Assembly: GCA_934270475.1 (NCBI GenBank)
Contig: CAKQPS010000003.1
Coordinates: forward strand, 1 to 64,000
Reading direction: 5' to 3'
From: an uncultured Alphaproteobacteria bacterium
GTDB lineage: Bacteria > Pseudomonadota > Alphaproteobacteria > RF32 > CAG-239
DNA: 64,000 nucleotides
Within the stretch, counting starts at the first letter, position 1. Each line of letters starts with the position of its first letter. The position numbers and the translations under genes were made by a program. Of the stretch, positions 34,010-41,685 are shown piece by piece. A model generated the notes under the pieces. The model was not told where the DNA came from, did not search any database, and saw only the letters and a program-made list of their open reading frames with translations.

Positions 34010-34768
34010 ATGTCAGGACATTCCCAATTTAAGAATATTATGTACAGAAAAGGCGCTCAAGATGCAAAAAAAGCACGCGTTTTCGCTAAATTAGCCCGTG
34101 AAATTACCGTAGCCGCAAAAAGCGGTTTGCCTGAGCCGGATAAAAACCCGCGTTTGCGTTTGGCTATTCAGGCTGCCCGTGCCGAAAGTATGCCGAAAGA
34201 CAATATTGAACGCGCTATCGCCAAAGCTACCACCGTGGCTGGCGGCGCAGACTTTGTGTCTATGCGTTATGAAGGTTTTTCTTCAGGCAAAGTTGCCGTT
34301 ATTGTTGAGGCGCTGACGGACAACAAAAACCGCACAGCCGGAAATGTGCGTACCATTTTTGGTAAACGCGGCGGCGCTATGGGAGAAAACGGTTCGGTTG
34401 CTTTCAACTTTGAACGCATCGGCTATATTCAATATCCGGCATCTGTTGCCAGCGCTGATGAAATGTTTGAAGCTGCTTTGGAAGCCGGCGCTAATGAAGT
34501 TGTTTCTGATGAAAATTATCATGAAATTGAAACTTTGCCGGACGACTTGTCTGCAGTTACTAGCGCTTTGGAAGCTAAATACGGCACTCCGTCCGCTTCT
34601 CGTTTGGATTGGAAACCGACAGTTAAAGTTGACATCAACGATGTTGACAGCGCTCGTAAGTTTTTGGAATTTGTTGACGCTTTGGAAGATGACGAGGATG
34701 TTCAGCACGTTTATCACAATGCGGAAATCGCCGAAGACGTTATGGCTCAATTAGCCGGCGAGGAATAA
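34010..34768 (+). CDS. yebC: YebC/PmpR (TACO1) family protein
   Basis: A 252-residue protein of the TACO1/YebC family, which includes DNA-binding regulators and factors assisting ribosomes through proline stretches. The N-terminal GHSQFKNIMYRKGAQDAKKA and the downstream FGKRGGAMGENGSVAFNF are diagnostic; most relatives begin AGHSKW or similar. The ATG at 34010 has GAGGAG 8 bp upstream; an in-frame TTG at 33995 is rejected. It overlaps ruvC by one base (TAATG), a common pairing. Confidence 0.9.
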   Translation: MSGHSQFKNIMYRKGAQDAKKARVFAKLAREITVAAKSGLPEPDKNPRLRLAIQAARAESMPKDNIERAIAKATTVAGGADFVSMRYEGFSSGKVAVIVEALTDNKNRTAGNVRTIFGKRGGAMGENGSVAFNFERIGYIQYPASVASADEMFEAALEAGANEVVSDENYHEIETLPDDLSAVTSALEAKYGTPSASRLDWKPTVKVDINDVDSARKFLEFVDALEDDEDVQHVYHNAEIAEDVMAQLAGEE

Positions 34769-35250
34769 TGCGTATCTTGGGGCTTGATCCAAGTCTATCC
34801 TCCACGGGGTGGGGGGTTATTGAAGTGAATGCAAACCGTCTGCAATATGTTGCGGACGGTTTTATTCCTACTTCTCCAAAAATGCCGATTGAAGAGCGGC
34901 TGGATATAATTTTCAACACGTTAAGCGAGGTTATTGAAACCTATCAGCCTGTTGAAGCGGCGATTGAAAAAACTTTCCTTAATTCAAACCCGGAAACGTC
35001 GCTTAAACTTAGTATGGCGCGCGGTGTTGTTATTTTAGCTGCCGGTCACTATCATCTGCCACTGTTTGAATTTGACCCGACCAAGGTCAAAAAAGCGCTG
35101 GTCGGTGTTGGACATGCCGATAAAAATCAGGTTGAAACCATGGTGAAAATTTTGCTCCCTGGCTGTAAGCCGAAAAATAACGATGCTTCCGATGCTTTGG
35201 CAATGGCGATTACCCGCAGCCATTACCGCACATCTGTTTCCTATAAATAA
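34768..35250 (+). CDS. ruvC: Holliday junction resolvase RuvC
   Basis: 160 residues, standard length. RuvC cuts Holliday junctions symmetrically during recombination. Catalytic acids visible are Asp7 (GLDPSLSSTGWG), the Glu in AAIEKTFLN (about 68) and the C-terminal NDASDALA. It overlaps the yebC stop. The usual following genes ruvA and ruvB are absent; a pilin-like gene converges instead. Confidence 0.93.
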   Translation: MRILGLDPSLSSTGWGVIEVNANRLQYVADGFIPTSPKMPIEERLDIIFNTLSEVIETYQPVEAAIEKTFLNSNPETSLKLSMARGVVILAAGHYHLPLFEFDPTKVKKALVGVGHADKNQVETMVKILLPGCKPKNNDASDALAMAITRSHYRTSVSYK

Positions 35251-35914
35251 CCGATTAAATCCTAAATTTGGGACAGGTATTCATTAAGGATAAATGTATA
35301 GCTGCAAAGTGCAAGCTTCATCTATGTTGCACCACCGACAAAGGCTTTGCGCTTCTGCAATGGTTATTGACTTGAGTTTATCTTGGGTAAAGACATTAGC
35401 TTTATTATTATTTATAGCATCTTTATCGTATTGAAACATTACAACTTTTTCAATATCTTTGATATTTTGCTGAGCCACAAATATGGCGTTTTCACAAAAA
35501 TCTTCGGCGCTGGGAGAAAGCATTGCCGAATTATGCCGTAATCTTAACCGAACCATATATTCTAAACGGCTGGAAGTGCTGCCATCAGTATTATTCCAAT
35601 GAATCATTCCATAATAAACATTTAAATTATTGCCATCTTTATCATAGAGCCAGTCATTTTTATAAGTTATACCATCAGGAACCAAGCCTAACACATCAAA
35701 AATATAGGTTACTTGACCTGAAACATTATTTTTCATTGCGGCGAGTTCTGAACGCAAATTTATGGCATTGGCAAAAATCTGAACCAGCAGTTCTTTTTGA
35801 ATATTCGACCGATACATGCGCATTGCTTTAGTGAATCCGGCAATACCACCAACTGATAGAACAGCGATAATAGCCAGCACCCCAAGCATTTCTATCATCG
35901 AACGACCGGATTGC

Positions 35915-36066
35915 AACACACTCTTATGGTCATCCTTGGCTTTGAGCGCCAGCTCATTCGCCGAGGATCCAGTATGGTATATCCGCTTAAAGAATATAGA
36001 CTTTTTATTTCTGGATGCTCGAGACAGTTCGCTGCGCTCATGCTCAAGCATGACGCTGAAAGAGGT
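35915..36066. repeat. Dispersed palindromic repeat, copy 2 (inside the pilin-like leader)
   Basis: Closely matches 9596-9745. Here it is read in frame on the minus strand and encodes about 48 residues (from SVMLEHERSELSRASRN to KAKDDHKSVLQ) directly before the GRSMIE cleavage signature. Confidence 0.7.
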
Positions 36067-36144
36067 GCGTATTTCTTTACTAACCCCTGCAAAAACGCGC
36101 TGAACGGTAGAAAAAGTGCCTTTAATCAGATGTATAGGATTCGC

Positions 36145-36158
36145 AGAGAGAGAGAGAG
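36145..36158. repeat. Dinucleotide repeat, seven AG/CT units
   Basis: Seven uninterrupted AG units (CT on the coding strand) start at codon 9 of the pilin-like gene. It is the only dinucleotide tract of this length that I noticed in the window. Confidence 0.9.
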
Positions 36159-36317
36159 ACCTTTGGATTGCTTATTTTTCATCTTTCTTTCCTCATTTTA
36201 ATGTTGATTATTAGATATAGTCTATAGCAGCCTCACGCCATAAGTCAACCCTAAAATCAAAGCATAAGAATGTCCTAAAGCGTGCAAAAATCGACCATTT
36301 AAAAATGGACGCTTCAA

Positions 36318-37682
36318 CTAAAAAACGCGGCGTTCTTTCAGCTCGGCTTTAATCCGTTCGTCCAAATCTTCTAGTTTAAGCGAAACAGATTTCGTCGGTT
36401 TGGCTTTTTTAGCGCGTTCCACTTGTTTTTGCGCTCCGTCTAAGTTGCCGATGGCATAATTAAATTCGGCGGCGGCGTAATAAGAAGCCGCTTTTTCTCC
36501 GCAGATATTATAGGCGCGGGATAAAAGCTGCCAGCCGGTTGCCGTCGGCACGCTGATAAGCGATTGCTGCAATAAATTTGCTGCTTTTTGTGCTTGCTGC
36601 TTGCTTGGCGAATTTTCTATAATTGCCTGCGCCAAACTGATTTTAAGCAGCGGAGAGTTCGGCAAAAGTTTCAATGCTTTTTCATAGGCTGCCGCGCTGT
36701 CAGCAACTCGTCCGCTTTCAAACAAAAATTGCCCTTTAAGTTCATAAAAATATGGATTATTCGGCTGCTGCGCAATTAAATTGTCCATTTCCGCCAATGC
36801 ACCTGCAATATTGCCAATTCTAAAATCTAAAACCGCGTGGGCATAACGAGCCGGCGCGTCGTTTCTGCTCACAGGATATAAACGTTTTACTTTGGCTGTA
36901 TCCAGCATAAAAGCGGCAAGTTTAGCTTTTATTATCGCCAAATCTGCATCTAGTTGGTTTGTTGTGCTAAAATGATTTTCTTTTGCCGCTTCGTTAAAAT
37001 GGCTGATACGTTCGTTTGTCATCGGGTGAGTACGGAAATAGTCGCTTTCATCAATGCCGCTCAAGGCGTTTTGCTGCTTGATTTTGCGCATAAAACGCTT
37101 TAGTCCTGCAGTTGATTGTTTGGTTTTGGACAATAATTTAACGGCGCTTTCATCGGCGCTACGTTCTTCTTCCACCTGATAATTCAGCATACTGTTCAAG
37201 GCAGAGCTTTGCGAGCCTAAAATAACCGCCATCGCGGCATCGCCCCGTCCGGTGGAAACAGCGGCGGCTCCGGCTGCCAGCATCGAGCCCAGCATAACAT
37301 ATTGCATTTTTTCCAGTTTTAATTTTTGCCGTACGATGTGACCGCCTAAAATATGTCCTGTTTCGTGCGCCAAAATTCCGGAAAGTTCGTTTGTGTCGTC
37401 AATATTCAGCAAAGTTCCGGTATTTACAAACAGATAATTGCCGTCGCTGACAAAAGCGTTTAAAGAATTATCGCTGACAATAAAAATGTTGTTGGAATTA
37501 AAATTGACGCCGGCGGCTTTGAACAGCGGCTGCACCACCTTGGCTACATAGCTTTCGGTTTCGGCGTCAGAGATTAGGGTTAGTCCTTGACTTAGCGCCG
37601 TCTTAAAAGGAAAGGCGGCACATAAGCTCAAGAAACATAGAAAATAAATTTTTCGGATTAGCCGATAAGTTTTTTCCACCAT
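36318..37682 (-). CDS. bepA: Periplasmic M48 metalloprotease with TPRs (BepA-like)
   Basis: 454 residues: a signal peptide (cleavage near ALSQG, about 31), an M48 zinc peptidase domain with HETGH (106-110) and the third ligand in EEERSADE, and a C-terminal tetratricopeptide region (about 260-440). BepA assists outer-membrane protein assembly and degrades misfolded LptD/BAM substrates. The start overlaps the 3' end of the RNase E gene by 25 bp, and the protein could begin at a later Met, but the signal peptide supports the region. It ends near a poorly defined hairpin. Confidence 0.85.
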   Translation of the reverse strand: MVEKTYRLIRKIYFLCFLSLCAAFPFKTALSQGLTLISDAETESYVAKVVQPLFKAAGVNFNSNNIFIVSDNSLNAFVSDGNYLFVNTGTLLNIDDTNELSGILAHETGHILGGHIVRQKLKLEKMQYVMLGSMLAAGAAAVSTGRGDAAMAVILGSQSSALNSMLNYQVEEERSADESAVKLLSKTKQSTAGLKRFMRKIKQQNALSGIDESDYFRTHPMTNERISHFNEAAKENHFSTTNQLDADLAIIKAKLAAFMLDTAKVKRLYPVSRNDAPARYAHAVLDFRIGNIAGALAEMDNLIAQQPNNPYFYELKGQFLFESGRVADSAAAYEKALKLLPNSPLLKISLAQAIIENSPSKQQAQKAANLLQQSLISVPTATGWQLLSRAYNICGEKAASYYAAAEFNYAIGNLDGAQKQVERAKKAKPTKSVSLKLEDLDERIKAELKERRVF

Positions 37683-39925
37683 GATTTTTTCTCCGGCTTA
37701 GGTTCTTCAACCGGTTGCAGAACAGCTTTTTCCGTCCGTTCAAAAGATTTTCTATCGCGGCGGAAACGGCGGCTGCGTCCTCCTTTGCGGAAACGGCGGT
37801 TTTCTGTGCTGCTGTCTTCTTCAAAGGATTCGCTGCTGTCTTCAGCCTCGTTTTCATCATTAGCCTCAATGTTATCTGCTTCATAGCAGGTCGTTGCTGC
37901 TTCTTTGCACGCAATTGTATTCGGCAGCTTTTCCCGCTCAATCTTGAAATCAGAAGCATCTTTCATAGACGCGTCGCCGGCAATAATAACGCAGATTTGA
38001 TATTCTTCTTCCAAGGCAGCCAGCTGTTTGCGCTTTTGGTTCAGCAAATATGCGGCGATGTCTGCCGGAACAGTGGCGGTGATTTTCATATTTTGACCGC
38101 GTACGGCTTCGCCTTCAATAGCACGCAAAATCAAAGTCGCTCCGGATTCGATAGTGCGGACAACCCCGTGACCGTGGCAGTATGGACAAGTCTCATAGTT
38201 GCTTTCCATAAAGGACGAGTGCATGCGTTGGCGGGAAATTTCCAGCAGTCCGAAAATACTCATTTTGGCAATTTGAATGCGAGCACGGTCGTCTTTCATC
38301 GCCTCTTTCATACGCTTTTCAACAGCCACATTGTTTTGCGGCTCGTACATATCAATAAAGTCAACCACAACCAAACCGGCAAGGTCGCGCATTTTCAGCT
38401 GCTTAGCAATTTCATCGGCAGCTTCCAAATTGGTTTTGAGAGCGGTTTCTTCAATATCTTTTTCTTTGGTGGCGCGTCCGGAGTTTACATCAATAGAAAC
38501 TAAAGCTTCGGTCGGGTTAATTACCAAATAGCCGCCGGATTCCAACTGAACAATCGGATTATGCAGCTTATCCAGCTGAGCCTCAATTTGAAAACGCTGG
38601 AACACCGGAGCTTCACCTGGACGGCGGCACTTGATGTGTTTCAAATTATGCGGCGACAAAATCTTTACAAAATTGCGCGCTATCTGATAAGCGGCGTCGC
38701 CGTCAATAATCACTTCAGAAATATCTTTAGTGTACATATCTCGCAAAGCACGCTTAATCAAGTTGCCCTCTTCATAAATGATTGCCGGCGGCTGGTTGCG
38801 CAATGCGCTGTAGCGGATTGCATTCCAAGTGCGGATAAGATAGTTGTAGTCGCGCACAATATCAGCTTTGGTCTTGTCTTCTCCGGCGGTGCGCACAATC
38901 AGCGACATTTCCGGATTAAGCGGCAGTTCTTTGATAATTCCTTTTAAGCGCTTGCGGTCATTGGCATTGGTGATTTTTCGTGAAACACCGCCGCTTTTAA
39001 TGCGGTTAGGCATCAAAACGCAATAGCGTCCGGCTAAAGAAATGTAAGTGGTGCAGGCAGCGCCTTTGTTGCCGCGCTCTTCTTTAACAACCTGAACCAA
39101 AAGAGTTTGCCCTTCTTTAATCACTTCCTGAATGGTGCTGCGGTGAAACAGTTTGCGGGCGCGTAAAAGCTTGCGCTGTAAATCAAAATTGTATTCAGCC
39201 GATTCTTCGTCGGTATCTTCTTCATCGTCATCAACGCAGTCTTCTTCTATTGATTCGTCATCTGTGCCGGTGGCATCAGCCATAGTCTTTGGCGATTCGG
39301 CTTTTTTACGCGGACGGCGGGTGTAGTGGCGGCGTTTTTTCGGAGCTGCTTCAGCTGTTGTTTCCTCAGCGGCGGCTTCCTCGTTTTCTTCGGTAGTGGA
39401 TTCGCTGCTTTCTGCTGCGGTTGTTTCAGTAGAAACTTCTTCGGTAGATTCGCTATTGTCTTGCAAATAATCATCATTTTCCGGAATAACGTTTTGCGCT
39501 GGTTCCAGCTGAGATTCTTCAATTTCCTGAGCTTGTTCAGCTTCCAAACGGCGCTGTGCTTCCAAAGCCTCTTTTTCTGCTCTATAGCGGGCTTTTTCTG
39601 CTTCGCGCTCTTTCAAATATTGAATTTTATTATTGATAATTTCATCAACTTCGGCATTGACTTCATTCAAAACTTCTTCTGAAACATTGTAGTAGTCCGG
39701 ATGAATTTCATTAAAAGCTAAAAAACCGTGCTTGTTTCCGCCGTAATCAATAAAAGCGGCTTGCAAAGACGGTTCAATGCGAATTACTTTAGCTGTGTAA
39801 ATATTGCCTTTAATTTGTTTGCGGGAAGATGATTCAAATTCAACATCTTCAACTTTGTTGCCATCAACAATCACAACGCGGGTTTCTTCCGGTTGAGTGT
39901 CGTCAATCAACATTCTCTTAGTCAT
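37658..39925 (-). CDS. rne: Ribonuclease E/G family endoribonuclease
   Basis: A 755-residue endoribonuclease that initiates mRNA decay and processes rRNA and tRNA. An S1 RNA-binding domain begins near residue 30 and is split by a long acidic, Glu/Ser/Thr-rich insert (about 95-260), as in other alphaproteobacterial RNase E. The catalytic core has VVVDFIDM with the two metal-binding Asp, and the zinc-link CPYCHGHG. The C-terminal tail is short, ending in Arg-rich RRFRKGGRSRRFRRDR and KKSWWKKLIG. An ATG 18 bp upstream is in frame, but the ATG at 39925 (MTKRMLID) with GGGG at good spacing is preferred. Confidence 0.93.
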   Translation of the reverse strand: MTKRMLIDDTQPEETRVVIVDGNKVEDVEFESSSRKQIKGNIYTAKVIRIEPSLQAAFIDYGGNKHGFLAFNEIHPDYYNVSEEVLNEVNAEVDEIINNKIQYLKEREAEKARYRAEKEALEAQRRLEAEQAQEIEESQLEPAQNVIPENDDYLQDNSESTEEVSTETTAAESSESTTEENEEAAAEETTAEAAPKKRRHYTRRPRKKAESPKTMADATGTDDESIEEDCVDDDEEDTDEESAEYNFDLQRKLLRARKLFHRSTIQEVIKEGQTLLVQVVKEERGNKGAACTTYISLAGRYCVLMPNRIKSGGVSRKITNANDRKRLKGIIKELPLNPEMSLIVRTAGEDKTKADIVRDYNYLIRTWNAIRYSALRNQPPAIIYEEGNLIKRALRDMYTKDISEVIIDGDAAYQIARNFVKILSPHNLKHIKCRRPGEAPVFQRFQIEAQLDKLHNPIVQLESGGYLVINPTEALVSIDVNSGRATKEKDIEETALKTNLEAADEIAKQLKMRDLAGLVVVDFIDMYEPQNNVAVEKRMKEAMKDDRARIQIAKMSIFGLLEISRQRMHSSFMESNYETCPYCHGHGVVRTIESGATLILRAIEGEAVRGQNMKITATVPADIAAYLLNQKRKQLAALEEEYQICVIIAGDASMKDASDFKIEREKLPNTIACKEAATTCYEADNIEANDENEAEDSSESFEEDSSTENRRFRKGGRSRRFRRDRKSFERTEKAVLQPVEEPKPEKKSWWKKLIG

Positions 39926-40352
39926 TATATAACCCCATAACATGGCTTAAAATAAGCCGTTAATCCCACGGGCATGATAATTGTCTGCAAAATCCGCCGA
40001 CGGCGTAAACTAAAAAATAATACCAAATCCGCACATATTTTTAAAGGCGGCGGCGTTGTTTTGCTTTTTGTGTCCTTCCGTTATTTCTTCCTTATTCTTC
40101 TTGCTTATTAGAAAATGCCGGAAGGGTTATTATCTAACCCAAACTTTTTGTTTCCGTTAATGCTGAAAATGATTTTTTCCTGTCTAATAAAAACCCTCAA
40201 ATTAAAAATCATTTCCAACCGGAAAACATCGTTAGAATAATAAAGAAAAATAAAAAAACAATAAATTTTTTAAAATTTTGCCATAAAAATATAAATTTTA
40301 ACATATTGGTAATAAGTAAATTCTATAATTTTTCGCAAAATGAGGTATATCT
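39926..40352 (-). other. Long 5' region of rne and divergent promoter area
   Basis: 427 bp without a gene. On the minus strand, leading into rne, it contains several inverted repeats: GGCTTA / TAAGCC (39943-39957), GGGTTA / TAACCC (about 40116-40140) and AAATGATTTTT / AAAAATCATTT (about 40167-40218). Long structured leaders are typical of rne genes, whose product cleaves its own leader for feedback control; that this happens here is inference. The right part (40230-40352) is AT-rich and should hold the promoter of the amidase gene. Confidence 0.45.
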
Positions 40353-41594
40353 ATGCGTAAATTGCTAAAAAAAATCACAGCCGCGTTGTTTATGTCGGCT
40401 TGGGCGCTGTTTTGCACTGCAAAGGCGAATGCTGCGGTGCAGGTTAGTGATTTTCGTATCGGCAATCAGTCGGACGGAGTGCGCGTGGTTTTTGATATGA
40501 GCCAAAGTGTGAATTACCGCGTGTTTTTGCTGGATTCTCCGCAGCGCTTGGTGATTGATTTGGACAATACTTCCATAAATAATGTGTTTACCGGCGCCAA
40601 AAATCAGATTATTTCTAAAACCCGCGTCGGCAAGCTTGACGGCAATAATAAACGCGTGGTTTTGGAATTGGCTCGTCCGGTTGTGGTTAAAAAAGCCTTT
40701 ATGCTGCAGCCGCAAAGCGGTAAGCCGTGGCGGTTCGTTGTTGACGCTAAATTAGCCACAGCGCAGGAATTTAAAAATAATATCGGCAATAAGCATATTG
40801 TCACCAATGACACCAAATTTGTTCCGCAGGAAAATAAAAATGAAGAAAGCTGGTTTGGTTTCGGCAGTCAAAATAACAATACTTCCGGCAAAGCTGCAAA
40901 ACGCAAGCGCATTATTGTTTTAGACCCCGGACACGGCGGTAAAGACCCAGGGGCAATAGGCGCACACGGCAAAACTTTTGAAAAAAATATTACTTTGGCA
41001 ATGGGAAAAGAATTGCAGGAAATCCTGCGCCGCCGCGGTTATACAGTTTATCTGACCCGCAGCACCGATATTTTTATTCCGCTGCGCCAGCGTATTAAAA
41101 TTGCGCAAAAATATAAAGCTGATTTGTTTATGTCGCTGCATGCCGACAGTGCGCAAAACCGTTCGGCAACAGGCTTGTCGGTTTATACCCTTTCGGATAA
41201 AGCTTCCGACGCCGAGGCAGCTGCTTTGGCAGAACGTGAAAATAAGGCGGATATCATCGGTGGTGTTGATTTAGGCGGCAATACCAAGGAAGTTAATGAT
41301 ATTCTGATTTCTTTGTCGCAGACCGACAGCCGCAATAAATCTTCAAAATATGCCACATATTTAGTGAAAGAAATGGCAAAAAGCGTAAAATTGGTGAAGA
41401 ATACCCACCGTTTTGCCGGTTTTGCCGTGCTGAAGGCGCCTGATATGCCGTCGGCTCTGCTGGAAATGGGATATTTATCCAATAAAACCGAAGAGGCTAA
41501 TTTAAAAACTCCTGCTTATCGTAAAAAATTGGCAAATTCAGCAGCATCGGCAATTGATAAATATTTCAATGATCCTGAAATTGCCTCAAATTAA
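40353..41594 (+). CDS. amiC: N-acetylmuramoyl-L-alanine amidase (AmiC type)
   Basis: A 413-residue periplasmic zinc amidase that cleaves the peptide from peptidoglycan MurNAc, needed for daughter cell separation. A signal peptide (to about residue 27, ANAAV) precedes an AMIN domain (about 30-135) that targets the septum, and an Amidase_3 domain. Its motifs are VLDPGHGGKDPGA (His ligand near 195), SLHADS (about 256) and LLEMGYLSN with the catalytic Glu (about 372). GAGG precedes the ATG. The PBP1A gene follows, 91 bp downstream. Confidence 0.92.
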   Translation: MRKLLKKITAALFMSAWALFCTAKANAAVQVSDFRIGNQSDGVRVVFDMSQSVNYRVFLLDSPQRLVIDLDNTSINNVFTGAKNQIISKTRVGKLDGNNKRVVLELARPVVVKKAFMLQPQSGKPWRFVVDAKLATAQEFKNNIGNKHIVTNDTKFVPQENKNEESWFGFGSQNNNTSGKAAKRKRIIVLDPGHGGKDPGAIGAHGKTFEKNITLAMGKELQEILRRRGYTVYLTRSTDIFIPLRQRIKIAQKYKADLFMSLHADSAQNRSATGLSVYTLSDKASDAEAAALAERENKADIIGGVDLGGNTKEVNDILISLSQTDSRNKSSKYATYLVKEMAKSVKLVKNTHRFAGFAVLKAPDMPSALLEMGYLSNKTEEANLKTPAYRKKLANSAASAIDKYFNDPEIASN

Positions 41595-41685
41595 CATAAA
41601 CTGCTGTAAACTGTGATATTTTTATTGCATTTTTTTAAGATTGTAATAAATTTTCACTAAATTTTAATTCGCTAAGTGAGTATAA

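Larger units (their letters stand above)
35284..36182 (-). pseudogene. Pilin-like gene, out of frame by a CT-repeat (candidate phase-OFF allele)
   Basis: The only start with a proper ribosome site (GAGGAAA, 6 bp) is the ATG at 36182. It reads MKNKQSKG, enters a 7-unit CT tract (36158-36145) and stops after 18 codons. One unit fewer (or two more) joins it to the open frame 36149-35284, giving a 298-residue protein. That frame holds a leader of about 92 residues, including 150 bp of a dispersed repeat, then GRSMIEMLGVLAIIAVLS. This is a type IV prepilin signature with Gly at -1 and Glu at +5, but Arg at +1. A variable domain with four cysteines follows. Without a shift, only a 255-residue product from an internal ATG at 36051 would be possible. 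Confidence 0.65.
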
